From positions 1,730,589 to 1,794,588 of the forward strand of contig NW_017804464.1 of NCBI RefSeq assembly GCF_001625305.1: DNA of 64,000 nucleotides, read 5' to 3'. The notes under the pieces were generated by a model. It had not been told where the DNA came from, searched no databases, and was given only the letters and a program-made list of their open reading frames with translations. The translations under genes and the position numbers were made by a program. Every line of letters starts with the position of its first letter. Positions within the stretch are counted from its first letter, which is position 1. This DNA is from Branchiostoma belcheri (taxonomy: Eukaryota; Chordata; Leptocardii; Amphioxiformes; Branchiostomatidae). Positions 1 to 13,655 of the stretch are shown one piece after another.

Positions 1-3000
1 AATCATGTCAGGGGCACCATTACCAGTACCGTTTGTCATTAGCGCTGGGGAGTGAAGAGGTCCACTTGGGGGGCAGCTAGCAATCCTCAACATCATGTCG
101 GCAGACTTTGCAATGGTTCACATCAATACCACACGGCTTTTTACTGATGTATCATTCTGTAAATATTAGTTCACACTTCCATATGCTTTCATTGACTTCA
201 AATGCACTACGTTGGAAAGTTGAATAACATCAGAAGCATTGGCAATCTATGACACACACTTCATATAAATATAATGATGTCAGTTTTCCTCTTTACGATC
301 ATATGAGATCGTTTTGCATTGGCTATTATTAAGTCTTGCCATACATGTATAACACATTGCAGCTGCTCCCGACAATGCTTGGTTCATCCATAAGGATACA
401 AGTAGTACCTAGATACAGTTGAAAATTAACCTGTACGACATCGTAGACTACATCTCTTCTAATGGTTCTCCTTCATGGAGACCTTGCTGCACTAGGAACC
501 TACTCAGTGTAGGCAGAGAGTTGGCCATTGACGCTGTCCACTTTCTGCAAATAGCCTAAAAGACAAACAGGACTTGCCCCAGAAACATGGGAAACTATCG
601 GAACGGATCAGCAACTTTTGCTTGACAGCTCACCAACCATGGTCGTTTACACCCACTCTACATCTGCCGGCTATACGTTAGAATCAGACTTACCATAAAT
701 CATATTACTGCGGACAAACCGAACCAACTATAATTTCAATTGTAAAGTAAAACAGTAAAGGATAGATGTAATTTTTGACGTCAGAACTGAGCCAAAGTGC
801 CACATCAATCGATCCAATTTTCCAACCTATGGCTGCACCCTTACGTTACGGCTGTGTTTTCATTACTTACGACTGGCTGGTAAACATATATCTGCCATAT
901 TGCCTCACCAGATGATTGTGTTTTGACATCGTAACGACACTCACAAGGACATGATTCAAACTAAGTGATCTCAAACGCCCCCTTTTTCGATGAGGCTTAG
1001 AGAAAGTCACCCGGGCGTTCTGCTTAGACTAGCATTTTGCTTCTTTGGCGCCAACTTTTATCCCTCTTATGCCCCTGGAGGAGCTGGGTCTGTCCTTGGA
1101 CAATGTTATCATTGGTAAAGGTCAAGATCTTATCCAACGGCTTTTGCTGATTGGTGTTTCAAGATTGCAGAGTGGAGAAATCCCCGACAGGGTCTAGGTC
1201 ACTTATTAACCCTAATCCCACAAGGTGACCTTCTCAAATAACAACAATTATCTAACAAGATGAAAGCTGGCAAATAAGAACAAGCTCGCAGACACGACGG
1301 AATGGGTTCAGCAGGGGGGCAAGATAAACGGGGAAAACATCTTTAGATGCCCGGCGAGGGTAGGCAGGGGGAAACTTGGCCGTTATTGCTAAGAAACCTT
1401 TCAACCCTTTCCCATTAATCGCAGAACGTTGAATAGCTGATGTGAGCTATCAGGGGGTATGCTGGTATATAACCACATTTGTTACAGAAATGTGTGAGCC
1501 ATCGCTAAGGCAAGTAAGGAATTCTGAAATGCTGTACAAAAACGCCTGTGCATTGGGTTAATGATTTTTGTATATTGAAATCAAAATTTATAGTTTCCAA
1601 AACTATACTGCTCCTTGCTCTATAAATCAAATGAATGAAGGCATCAAATGTAAGAATGTGTCTAGAGTCTAAGACCACATGAAGGAATTTGAGCGGCATC
1701 TAAGTAGCTAATTGTACAGATCACTCACGTGCTCAGGGATAGCTTTTAATGTCTTTTACATTTGATCTATAAGCTGTGAGAAGGGACATCGCCAGACACT
1801 GCTGAAACCTTCTAGTGCTTGGGGCACAGCTGGGTAATAGTTCTTAGTCTAACAAAACCACCGGCTACAATCTGCATTGGACAGTTCCGGTCCACACAAT
1901 CGATGTGTTGACCCGATTGTGTCTGTCATTATGATATGAGCTACATATCAGAGGATTTCATGGATTTGTTTTATCCCTCCTAAACAAGGCATTGAAAGGA
2001 TGAGGCATGATTGGAGGAATGAAACAAATCCGCTGAAACCAACCACAAAACGTTAATTCTCCACAATGCATGCAAAATGACATTAAACAAATAAACATTG
2101 AAACTTTCAATGTTTTTCCGTTGTTATTTCTGGCAACCAAGTCTCATTCCTTAAGCAAGATGTGCTATGATATATGGTAATTATGATCGAATGACATTTC
2201 GAAAGAAGAAATAAAAAATGTCTTAATAGACGTGTTTGGGAAGTAATTACCGAGCAGATGTCTCAGTCTATATATATATGGAGCACAAACAAATGGTTAA
2301 AGTAATAAATAAAAGTAGAAAGACTGCAGATTTAAGGCATTAACCGTTAAAACATTCATGGTGGATAATTGTAATCTGCAGACAGAATCAGGCCGTTCAG
2401 CAGATTCCAAATAATTGTAATCTTCGACGACTGTCCAGATGATTGATGTGATCATTACGAGCCGATCTTTCAATGGGCATGGAAGCAACATCCTCAATAA
2501 CTGTTGTAACGGATGACGTAACCTGATTGAGTCACAATGAAAACTACAGGTTCATTGGCCGCCGAATAGACAATCTTCTCTAATTGTTATTTAACCCACA
2601 TTGTCCCTTTCAGATGTCAAGAACGTTTACAACGCGAAGATAGTTTGGAAACAAATCTCATCATTCCAAACAATCATGTAATAAATGATGTGAAAAAGAA
2701 TTATCATGGTGCATTCTCCATTTAATAGTGAAAATATTTAGAAGATTTCTTCCAACCTAAAATGCAAATTCACCTTAACTACGTTTTGACACGTATATAT
2801 AACATGAATATCATCAATAAACATTACTGTAAATTGTTATATCTATAAATAAATGTATGTGACTATGAAAAACTTTGAAGATTGATGAAATTTTGTCCTA
2901 TTGCTATTTTTTCTCATTGCGATGTCTCATCCTATTAGTTAGGTTCTCATTAGAAAACAGGCAGTCTTCTTTTACACAGGAAGACGGAAGTATACATACA

Positions 3001-5374
3001 TATTCCAGCAGCTACTTTGATGGAGTGGAACATTTCTCATAGTCTGCAGCCCACAGATTAAACACTGGCACCTTTAGTGCTTCTGTGACGAGTGATTTAT
3101 CGATAATCCTTCACATCGTTCATGTTTTATGAACACTGTCTTCCCTTCTCCACCGAAAACGTATCGATTCCCATCTGTTGATCCAGAAGCCTAAAAGTCT
3201 GCCGGTTCGGGTCCAGGTCGTTCGACAACAATTGATACAAATCTGTTGAGTTTGTCGCAGGAATTTGACACGCTTTTGTAAAAATCCTTCCGTAAAAAGG
3301 GGTCGGGCTACCAGTGCCCCTTGGGTTTCAGCATCACAAAACTAAAATGTATTCCACGTTTTATGCAACCATAAAACCATGAGTCTTTTTAATTATATCA
3401 AGCAACATAGAAACAGACAGGAAACAGTGGTGGGCAACTCTAGCAGCTTGCTAATCTTAGCCCCACCACTGACAAAGAAGTGTACATGCAATGGTAAATA
3501 ATAATAACAAAACAACAACAAGAAAAATGGGCGATATAAGATAAATGATAACATGTAAAAACTATAGGTCTTGCCAGAGCTGATATGCCCAAAATGCTGG
3601 CGTTCATTCGTCTGGTGTCTGAGTTTTGTGCAGTCATTAACGAGCTGCACAATTGATAAAGCGAGACTAATGGAACAAATAAAAGACGCCGGTACCATTG
3701 AAGTGCCAAATCATAATTGCTGCGCAGCAATCGACTTCCGGCGTAATGCACTATATGCAGATATTACGGTTATTGTGTAGCACGCTTTACTTATATTCTC
3801 TTTAGCCGTCGTGACGGTTCTGGTGGTAATTTTTACTTTATTAGGCAACAGCAAGTAAATTTTATTTATGCCATCATCTTCAGACTGCAAATCCAATGCG
3901 ATAAGGCGAGAAAAAACAAGGTGGGCCAGGAAAAGAGATTCCTATATTTTCCAATTTTGATATCATAGACCTTGTTAAACAAGAAATTATACCTAAAAGT
4001 ATATGGTGCTAAGTTCACTGCCAACTATTACAAAATCCATTTTACCTGAATCATCTTTGAAAAATTAAAGTTTTCCATCATGTTTTGTTATTTATCTGCC
4101 ATGTTCCAGCATGGCAAAAGACATCTTTTTGCCCATTTTCGGCATGTTGACCATGAGGACAACAAAATTTCTTGTTTTATTTTCAAAGTCAGGCGAAAAT
4201 TAATGCGGGCGCATCCAGAAATATTACTTGCTGCGGCCTTACCTGAAAACGCAAAACACTGGAACCAGAGTGGCATTACTGAGAATACATGTATGCCCAT
4301 GGCGTTCAGATGTGCCTTAGTCGTAGTGGAACGCGTTGGTGACATTGCCAGTCACGCTCCTGGTTGATGATATTCCTAAATTTAGTCAAAGGGTGGAAGA
4401 TGGGACCCAGGTTCAAGGTCAGCAAGTGTCTTCCATACAAAACTCCAGCGGTTCATTTCTATCTCTGTTCGTCAGTCACGTTCTCGGTACCGGTTAGCAC
4501 GTAGGGTCGCCACCTCTGGACTTATCTCTGTGCACGGCCGCCGAGACGAGTCCCAAAGCGGTAACACTGCCCGAACAAGCCAACACTTTTAGAACACGGA
4601 CACGTCTGGCAGATTTCATTAGTAAGCACATTTGAAGACGGGGGACAGATTCTGGTCTTTGAGGATAACCCGTAAGGAAGTAATCACATGCCAGAGATGA
4701 TGAAATAAGAAAAGTGTGGTCAATTATTATTATTAAGGGAAAAATATAGGAAACGTGTATATGATGCTCCGGACATCGGTACTTTGTGGCAAAACCGGAA
4801 ACCATCGGCGCGGCAGAGTTACACAATGTATGCCTGGGGGTTCTGCATAGCGCATACTCGCAAGAATGCTAGTAACTTCGTGTATTTTGATTGATTAACT
4901 TTGAAGGGCATTGAGGCCATTGGCTATTTTCAATTTGGCACACACAATCTTTCCTGCGGATGATCTTCCATGGATCTAACTCGTCTTATCAAGTGTAAAG
5001 GTGACCCGATTCTGTCAAAAAGAGCTACTTCAGCGGAAACTTTTTCCTTGTCTTGAAAGTTCCACTTTGTCAATCGGTGGATCTTCCATTGTCTGGTCCC
5101 CAGACTCATTTCGACTGCTCATGAGTTTCATCAATCCAATATCTCAGGTCGGTTTTGGGTCAATGGCTCACTACCTGCTCGTTACAGACGAATCCAATCC
5201 CTGGAATCATGATGGGTGGAAGACTTGCACAGTACGTCAAAGATGTGGCGACGAATACAAATTCTGAAAACCAGACCTGAATCCAGCAATTCATCATCGT
5301 GGCCCAATACCATCCGAAAAGGCTTTCTGATGTGTTGCTTTTTATGTTTTCTTCTCATATCCTTCTACAAACCA
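1..5374. other. No gene recognised
   Basis: Scattered open frames of 60-110 codons on both strands lack coding character, splice context or family resemblance. Short (TA)n runs occur near 2,270. Otherwise no element with clear boundaries was seen. Confidence 0.6.
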
Positions 5375-5562
5375 ATGGCCTGAACCAGACGTCTGTCACC
5401 ATGGTAGCTTGTGTCGGGTTACATCATGTTGCAATTTTATAGCAGGAGGGATTTAAACTCATGTCTGACCATATATATGAATGTGTTTGAGTAAGAATTT
5501 AACAGAGCAGACCATATGCAAAAGTAAATATTATGCATTAAATGCTTTGCAAATGGGAAACC
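5375..5562 (+). repeat. Dispersed repeat, copy 1 (CCTGAACCAGACGTCTG)
   Basis: CCTGAACCAGACGTCTGtCACCATGGTA, AATTTTATAGCAGGAGGGAT, CCATATATATGAATGT and CAGAGCAGACCATATG all recur in the same order at 49.63-49.78 kb. It ends near TGCAAATG in both copies. About 150-190 bp, roughly 85 per cent identical by eye. Nature unknown. Confidence 0.7.
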
Positions 5563-5736
5563 TTTTTATATATTTGCTCGAACAAGCGAGTCTCAATTCT
5601 GACACAAAACAGAGATAGCTGGCTTAGATAGAGTACTCAGACATTTTACGTTGATAGAGAAAATAATGCCACATAAAGTTAGCATGTTTCGACACTGGTT
5701 ATCACAAGAGACAAGTTGGATAATCAGGTTCATGAC

Positions 5737-5850
5737 TTGTGACCTCTAACGCCATGGGTCAAAGGTGAAATTTTTTTTAGTGTGGCGGGAATTTTTCCTG
5801 TCACAAGTTTTAAATGTCCGTTTAGAGGTCCTTCTTGACAGCGTAAGTAT
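5737..5850 (+). repeat. Dispersed repeat pair member (GTGACCTCTAAC..GGGTCAAAGGTGAA)
   Basis: TGTGACCTCTAACGCCATGG, GTCAAAGGTGAA, GGCGGGAATTTTTCCTGT and TCTTGACAGCGTAAG recur in order at 9.82-9.97 kb with small indels. Both copies are in the same orientation. Function unknown. Confidence 0.6.
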
Positions 5851-6639
5851 GGGGTTTGGTATGTTTAGGGGCGGGGATGTGTTTATTAGTCAAGTTTGGA
5901 TTATAGCATGTGGCCATGTCCCAAAATTACTGCAGAATACTCGTTGACGACAGGACCCCCCTCCCCATATCATGTTAGAATATTATGTCTATTATGGTCC
6001 GCCCATTCACTTGGAAACTTGAGTTCTCAATATTTTTACCTCATTATGTCATGTACAAGTTGTAAGGTTATCTCCAATTTTGTTAGACTTGGTAGGAAAT
6101 GTTTTAAAGTGCATATTTCTCTTTCAGGTGACAAGAACGGTGTGTTTTACACCCGGGTATATGGAAACACTACCGTGTATAAGCCCATAATAGAAATGGC
6201 CCTACAGCACAACATTGACAGGTAGAATGCTATTCAGTTGACTGGGTACAGGGGTAAGAACTTCAAGGTAATAGTAAAAGGACATTATAAATAACAGGCA
6301 GCCATACACCTCTTGAAATGCACGTTACTACCTAGTACCTTTGCATCAATAACTCCATCCGTAGATAGTTTCATCAGGTTGGCAAATCAATATATAAGTT
6401 ACTAGGTTCTTAGCTACACTACCTAATGGATTTTATGCATAACACTCAGTTTTTATTCTGTCCTGAAAGCTTGTGCTATGTCGTGATGACATGTATCAGG
6501 CCCCATATTAATCTTTTTTGATTACACGCCCACCCACAGCTGGACCGTAGGCGCAGAAAAATGCAAACAATATTCAAGATTTATGTTAACTGTGGTGTTC
6601 TTTACGAATACACTGCGTCGTCGATAATAAAAGCGGTTA

Positions 6640-6885
6640 ACTTATTACCTCCATGAAATGTCAGGGAGGTTATGCTTTCAGTTGTGACTGTATGTCTGTC
6701 TGTTGGTCAAGAACGGCTGGATCAGTGGATGGATTGATTTTATACTTGGTGAATTGGTAGGTTGTGACAAAAACTGGAAATGATTAGATTCAGGGCCCCC
6801 TAGTAGATTCCCTTGGTACTGCAGCAGACATGCTAGGGTCATGAATTTTAGATGGTAGGTAGCTCTTGTGCTCGGGAAGAAGTCC
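6640..6885 (+). mobile_element. Dispersed repeat beginning ATTACCTCCATGAAATG
   Basis: TTACCTCCATGAAATGTCAG, GGAGGTTATGCTTTCAGTTG and TGTCTGTCTGTTGGTCAAGA, followed by a GGATGGATTGATTTTATACT stretch, form a repeat whose head recurs inverted at about 28.27 kb. The short hairpin CCTCC..GGAGG at the start is common to both copies. Family unknown. No coding capacity. Confidence 0.5.
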
Positions 6886-7489
6886 CGTGAGTTAAGGCCC
6901 CCAGCAGCTTGTTCATATATATAGTGTATCAGTCACAAGGGTTCTACAGCGTTCCTGTATAGCACATCCTACATCATGATCAGTATTATGCCACACAGCT
7001 GAAGTTCAATGATCTATGCGGTTGGGTACGATACATAAGTTCTCAGCAACAACAAACGAACTAATCCTAGTGCTTGTGTGAGCACCGGGGCTTAAATACC
7101 CCCTCTGATTTCCCTTGTGGACGTCTAACTGTTTACAGCAAGCTTCGCTGTAAGTCTTTTCTTACAGTCGTGACAGCGAGCGAGATATAAGCTAGATATT
7201 GGATCAAAGGTTGCGAAATGAAATTACAGCATGCATGTGAAATCCTCCTGCGGAGCACGAGAAGCTTTGTACCGTGTGTGTGTACCAAAATTAGATACAG
7301 GCTGGCAGCGTACCAGCCATGTGAAAGAATGATGGGATGGTGTAGTAGTGTGATGCTTATTGATTACTCCTTTGTGATAGGAATAGTCAGAGTTAAAGCC
7401 CTCCAGCAACCATTAGGACGGTCGTATATGGAGGCGCCCATCTCCGTTTCGTAGTCCTTGGGCCACACAGTTGTGCACTTACGACAGCA

Positions 7490-7680
7490 GGGGACTAGTC
7501 CACTGGTAGTGGTGTGTTTTTATATATAACTTCCATACTCTTTCTCAAATGCTGAGTGCTGAGCAGAGAAAGCAGTATGTACCAGTTTTAAAGTCTTTGG
7601 TATGACTCGGCCGGGGATCGAACCCACGACCGGCGAACACTCTACCCACATGGCCATTGCACCAGTGCGCGATAGGAATA
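7490..7680 (-). mobile_element. tRNA-derived SINE, second family
   Basis: On the minus strand a tRNA-like head (GCGCACTGGTGCAATGGCCA, then GTGGGTTCGATCCCCGGCCG) leads into AGTCATACCAAAGACTTTAA and CTGCTCAGCACTCAGCATTT. This body differs from the TTGGGAAAG body of the other copies, so at least two tRNA-derived SINE families are present. Probably a fossil insertion. Confidence 0.7.
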
Positions 7681-7689
7681 GGGATTAAT

Positions 7690-9817
7690 AGGGAAAAATA
7701 GATTCTTTGCTGATAAAAGACTGAGTAAACCGCTTAAGAACTAACATATTTGCTCCAGTGACTGGCTTTTGCTGCTTTCTGAGCCGGCATCTACCATCGT
7801 GCCTTGGCAGTCCCGATGCAAATACACAATTTCCCCTCACCGTTTCATAAAATGTCATGAAAGCTACTGAGTATTACTTTGTTAATTTGGTGCTGTTAGG
7901 CACTGGAGTGTGTAATGCCATCAAGGCGAAAATATCCTCAGGTATATACCAGTTTATTAAATACCTGGCTCCCCTGGGCATGTCCAGGCCGCGTGAAATC
8001 ATCCAAATTACAGATACTAATCTTACTAAATGACATAAAGATTGGTTTACTATTAAAAAAATCATCTAGCAATTGCAAGCGGAAGAAGTTTTTTGAACTA
8101 TCACTGAAGTGACGTCCTTTGATTACGCAACATTATAATACCTAATAGTTTGACGACACATCTTCAGTAGTGTATGCCAGAAGGCAACACATATATGTTG
8201 GTTATATTGATCGTAATTATTCATATTTATAAGGTTAGGAGGGTAGGAAAAGTCCTTGTACGCTTGAAAAATTTACTTTCACGGCAACTACCCATTGTAT
8301 AATCTTTATCCTACAGGAATTAGTGGATATATGATTCTGTTGGAAGGTATGGCCCTATAAAATGGCGGCCAAGGGCACTGGTATTAGATGTACAGTTTAA
8401 TGGAACATTGGTGATGTTTATGTGAAAGTGAACAAGGTAAAATTGGTATTTTTAGACGCCCTTATACGTAAAACCAGTTGCTGATCTTACTATACTGAGT
8501 CTGAGGTAGAATAATTTTTTTTACCGTTGGTACCCAAAATGCAACGTACCACCATATTCTTCACGTAACTGGCAACAATGTTGCGTAATTGTAAAATTTG
8601 CTGATTGTAAACCTCACTTTACTTGATGAATTCATATATTGCTGGTCCTACCACCACTAGACCATTTACTATTTTCGTATCCTATATAGTAATGGCTTTA
8701 TTATATTCTACAACATACAAGATGAAAGCGGGACAGGGGACTAATCATGTTCCATGTTAGTATATGATTGTGTAGATTGTCTTTTTAATCGGCAAGCAAT
8801 CCATTTAAACCAATTAACCTTTGCAAAATTGAGGTGAGATGGGACCTTTACTGTGCCATGCCTATAAAACCGGCCTTATGTGTCTGTGTGACCCATGGCA
8901 CGATGACATAGGCTAATATGTTTCAGGCTTAGTTGTTATGGAATTATAAAACAATAATCCACAAGGGGTAATTATGATTGTATATTTAATGTATGACACT
9001 TACATGCATATCAGGTATATGGTATGGAGTGCAAGTGCTGAGGAAGATGTAGCTTATGCATTGGATATTTTACATAAACAGAGATTATTAGCAATGGCAC
9101 ACTCAATACATTGGGCAGATCATTTTAAGGAGGTATGAATTTGCGAAATGAAACCGGGGCGCAAATAAGTCTCATGAAACTATTACCTTTTTGTATTCCA
9201 TGGTTTAGCTCAAACCAACCTTCACTATAAACTAGATGCATTTTCTACATTTTTTATTAGTGATGGCCCCGGAGTGTTGTTTACAGGTAATGAAAACTGA
9301 CATTATAATAAAGGTCAGTACAGCACTTACCATGTATACACGTGAAAGTATCAGCTTAATCTGGACACACAGACACGAACCATTATGTCCTCCTAATTAA
9401 TGATCAGTTGCAAAGCCACCCAAAGCTTGAGTTGATGCCTCACGATATCTTGAAATATTCTTGTCACGTACAAATTACATAGAAGCCTTGCCCTTCAATT
9501 GCAAACAAGTTGACTCCTGCCGAATTACTTTTAATTGGCACTGGCAAACGGAGGAGCGGGATTACATGCACTATTTGCTAACTACATTAGGTTATAACGT
9601 TATAACCGTAGTGACCTATTTTTAGCAGCCAGAAATTTTCCAGAAATAACGTTTAAATGTACGTTTGGGATTGTATTTTGGTGGGTGCCAAATGAAATGT
9701 AATCCAATACATTTTACTTTTTTTTGTAAAGTGTGAAATATTTCCGAGTTCAACGTGCTTCAACAGTGTACACTGACACAGTGGCACAATCAGTGAGTAA
9801 TCAGGCTTATATTGAGT
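7690..9817. other. No gene recognised
   Basis: AT-rich, with a TATAAAATGGCGGCC-like string at about 8,356 that has no supporting open frame downstream. Confidence 0.55.
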
Positions 9818-9966
9818 GACCTCTACCATCCAGGGGTCAAAGTTGAATGTGACATGACCTTTTAGCAGGCGGGAATTTTCCTGTTTGAGCTCCTATTGTA
9901 TTGTATTGAACCTCCTTGCTTTAACTGTCCATTAGATTAGCCGTCTGTCTTGACAGTGCAAGAAAA
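9818..9966 (+). repeat. Second member of the GTGACCTCTA.C repeat pair
   Basis: GTGACCTCTACCATCCAGGG, GTCAAAGTTGAA, GCGGGAATTTTCCTGT and CTTGACAGTGCAAG match the 5.7-kb copy. It carries an extra roughly 40-bp stretch in the middle. Confidence 0.6.
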
Positions 9967-10401
9967 TTTGAAGTTTAAAATTTAAAGTTTAGAACGGCTC
10001 GTTGCTAGGTAGAAAGTATTTTGCACAGCTACAGGGGTCAAAGGTTACCACATTACCTTATACGTCCCTGAGACTTTTATTGATGTAGCGCAACATCCAA
10101 ACCCAGAATACCCTGTAACAATACTCATGTCTTTGAACGGGTGGAAAAAGTACAGGGAGGAAATGTTGGAAGACAGTCAGTAAAAGCATTGACACGGACG
10201 TCATACGAATTACAGGGGGTTTATATGAGCAAAGTTGAAAATGGCAGAGGCCAGTCGCGGTTACCGCATCTGGAAGTGCATGAAAGGAACTCAATAATTA
10301 GTCTTTACGCTTAGCAACGTGACGGAATTCTTCTTGACATAATTCCTTTGCTAGAACGAATTTTTGTGACGAGTATTAGAATTAGGACCCCGGTTAATAG
10401 G

Positions 10402-10510
10402 AGTAGCAGTGATAACGGAATCCAATCGCCACTGACGAGAGCAGGTTAGAGACCTCCCGTCCGTTAGAATTTACCCAGCCCAGCTTCAAGTACAATCAAA
10501 TAAAGCCAAC
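10402..10510 (+). repeat. Direct repeat, copy 1 (AATCCAATCGCCACTGACGA)
   Basis: About 110 bp, including GCAGGTTAGAGACCTCCCGT and CCGTTAGAATTTACCCAGCC, recurs at 13.55 kb at roughly 85 per cent identity. Nothing coding. Confidence 0.7.
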
Positions 10511-11106
10511 TTATTTCTCATAGCTGAGATCTTCTCAAAATGTAGAAAGGGTGCCAAGATAGTGTTTTATTGTTGGTCCTCTTAGATTGTTTTGGGTCTA
10601 CCCCTTTTGAACATTATATATGCAGATGTAAATCAATTGTATCTTTATGATTCTAATTTACGATGTCAATTTGTCATAAAAACTTAATGATGTGTGACTA
10701 ACGATAACTAGTAAAACAATGAATAGCTACTAGCAAGGTGGTCGTCCGTCGTGTGAATAACAATGAGCTTTTTTCAAAGGAATGAACAAAACACATGAGC
10801 ATTGAGAACAGCACGAGGGATTTTGACATTTCCACAAGGAAAATGGAGTTTAATACGATTAGTTCCTCCCAGAGCTTGTTTTATTATTTTATTTCACATA
10901 ATTGATGATGGGAGAGCTGTAGAATTAGTTTTCTTTATTCCCTGCTAACATAGATCGTCCATGTTGCTGAGTTGACTTACTCTGTAAGTACTAAGTAGTT
11001 TTGACTCCTTCCAATTTGAAGGGGCGTGAATCGTTATATAAAATCGCTGTGAGGCTGCCGATGCGTGTTCAGAATTAGAATGGTATTTTCCGTGTTTGGT
11101 ATGCTC

Positions 11107-11460
11107 CATTCGTCGTTAACTCTTAATCAACTAACTCTAATCAATCGACCAGTACATGATTACGGGGGAAGAGGTTCAGAATGGTGACACTGTTGACCAG
11201 ATTCTTCAATGAAGTCTACATTGAAGATGGCTTCGGATCACGGTTACTTGCGGACAATTTGCAAATGAAGTACACAGTCTTAATAACTCTTAATTTTCTT
11301 GATTACTAAGTCTAATCGGCCATGATTACTGGTAATGTGGTCTAAGAGGTGATATTGTTTGACAGGATTCTTCAATCAAGTCTGTTTCGAAGTTTACTTC
11401 AGGCCGTTTTTTCGCCCGTTTTTTTGCCTAACGGTTACTTGCTGACACATTGGCAATCTG
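11107..11460 (+). repeat. Tandem duplication, two units of about 175 bp
   Basis: Unit 1 (from 11,107) and unit 2 (from about 11,281) share TTAACTCTTAAT.., CATGATTACgGG.., GACAGGATTCTTCAATcAAG / GACCAGATTCTTCAATgAAG and ACGGTTACTTGC.GACA. Unit 2 has an inserted T-rich stretch. Old local duplication. Confidence 0.65.
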
Positions 11461-11839
11461 GCAAGATTTAACACATAGCAGCTTGCAGAGGTCTCAAATA
11501 GGCTGGGAAAGTGATTGATTGGGAGTGAAGGTTTTTTTCCAATTTGATCAAGTTATTGGCATTGGCATCCACGATACCTGTAAGTCTTTTTCAAACAAAG
11601 AAAAAACAACTTCTTGGTACCCCTTACGAGCATTTGATAGAAAGGAAACAGTTATATACTTTAAAAAAGAAGTAAGACCCAAAAAGTTTAGATTGTATTT
11701 TGAAATAATAGTCACTTGTATCTCTTTTTGTATCTTGTATACATTGCACGCCTCAGGCAAAATAAACTTCAATACCATAATCCAATAAACGCATGTTAAA
11801 CAGTACACTACCCTATTGTGTCCGTCTGCTGGATGACAG

Positions 11840-12032
11840 TTAAAGTAGAAGAACTTTAAGTCGTGATGATAGTGATTTTATTTAGTTTCATAGTGATTTA
11901 TGTCTTTGTTATATATATTTGTAATGCATAATGCTGATAAGCATACGATTTTAGTGAAAAAAACCGCAATTCAGCATTTTTGCTGCAAGGGTTTTTGTTG
12001 TTGAATAAACCATTCTCTCTCTCTCTCTCTAA
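11840..12032 (+). mobile_element. Possible LINE 3' end with (TC)n tail
   Basis: AT-rich sequence ends GTTGTTGAATAAACCATTCT followed by (CT)n to 12,031. An AATAAA-like signal immediately before a simple-repeat tail is typical of 3' ends of CR1/L2-type non-LTR elements. No reverse-transcriptase sequence is seen upstream, so at best a 5'-truncated stub. Confidence 0.4.
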
Positions 12033-13029
12033 ACGAATCTCCTATTAGTAATATAGTAAATAACGGCAGAATTGTTCGTTAAAGTTGTTAGTTTACTTTA
12101 CTACGTATCAGTTGGCATTCTTGCTACGTATACGTCTCGTATTTTTGGTTATTATCAGGAATTAAGACATTACATTTCAAGTAGATGATATTTTATCTTC
12201 ATCACAAATTAATCTTCATCGAATAACTTTCTGATTTATTAGACAGATAGCAACAGCGTTATCATGCCATAGCCATAATCATGTTAATCATATCGGTAAT
12301 GAATATTAAATGCACGTGTTGCCATTTTCTATTGGTACCTGCACGGTGCCTGCAATGTTTTATATTAAACAAAGCCTAAGTGGCCGTACATCAACAGACC
12401 GTTCTACCGGCGGCAATTTGTGAAATGAGGCCGAGGCCTGAACCTGTCTCCCTTAATGATTTAACCATTACGTTTCTATATTTGTGAGGGTATCAAAAGA
12501 ATCTCTCTTACTTTAATTGCTATCGATTTGCCGGACAAATTAGTTCTGCCGCGAAGGAGTGTCACTCTCCCGTGAGTGCTGAGCACGCGTTTTTGATGTC
12601 GAATCAAAGACTGAATCAATCACTCTTCCTGCCGGAACTATCGTCCCAAACTCCTTGTAGCAATCAGACCCGGGTTTCGGTTCTCACGGCCATATTTGGG
12701 CATGCTGTTTCTTCCGGGAATTTACGCATTGATACCACTTCTCACAGATTTGCGTTCATTTTCATCCCATTTCCTTGTGCAATGTGTCGTATCGTTCTGT
12801 TTATGATAGGAAGCAAAGAAGTTTAAAGTGGCAATTAAGAGGATACATGTTCAATGTCGAATTTCGTAATTCTTTAAAGTCATAGACTGTATGGGTCTAG
12901 GTATTTATTACTGTTTGTCAATGTCTATAAATGGTTGGTAAAAAAAATAATAATTTTGTTTCAAACAAAGCCTTTATGCTACTTTAACGCTCTTTTACCG
13001 CATCAAGCTGTTCCCTTAGCGCGGACCAA

Positions 13030-13156
13030 CTCCCATGGCATATCATCTGCCAATTTGGCCAATTTCTACTTTTTCATGGCAGGGATCGAACCCGTGACCT
13101 CGAGCTCTTGGTTCCGAGTCGAACACTCTGCCGTTACACCACATGACCCCACATAC
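13030..13156 (-). mobile_element. tRNA-derived SINE head
   Basis: On the minus strand: GGGGTCATGTGGTGTAACGG, CAGAGTGTTCGACTCGGAAC, then a B box CGGGTTCGATCCC. The head is very similar to the copy at 26.9 kb, but the downstream body differs, so it may be another subfamily or truncated. Confidence 0.65.
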
Positions 13157-13545
13157 GCTTCTATTACTGTTGTAGAAACCTACAAATATTCTGCTACTAA
13201 TAGTAAGAAGATTAGAAATTGCGACAAAAGACAGGCAGATATCAGAAATATCCGTCTCTCGTCCACCTCAATCTTCGAAACCTCTGAGGAGACCACATTG
13301 TGACGAATTTGGCGCCTTCACACGGTGGGGTGATTTCGATTACAACCGTACAACGGTCACCCCCATTTTCCAACCTGAAAGAAAGTCAATAGTTAATCTA
13401 AACGCTAATCACCCCATAGCGATTTCCTCTCCGAAGAATCCGTTTTCTTGGAGGAAATCCCTGTGACACGTTAGAGGAGGGATTTCCTAAGACGACAACG
13501 ACCTTTTCTTGCTTGGGGAACGGGAGATTTGATTAATAGCCAAAG

Positions 13546-13655
13546 GGGCGATAAAGAAATCCAATCACCGCTGACGAAAGCAGGTTAGCGACCTCCCGTC
13601 CGTTAGAATTTGCCCGGCACAGCTTCAAGCCCAGTCAATTTAAACCGGACCGTAT
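13546..13655 (+). repeat. Direct repeat, copy 2
   Basis: AATCCAATCACCGCTGACGA, GCAGGTTAGCGACCTCCCGT and CCGTTAGAATTTGCCCGGCA match the 10.4-kb copy. Confidence 0.7.

Noticed and set aside
8350-8370. Core promoter TATAAAATGGCGGCC
   Set aside because: No open frame, exon or CG-rich region follows, and similar strings arise by chance.
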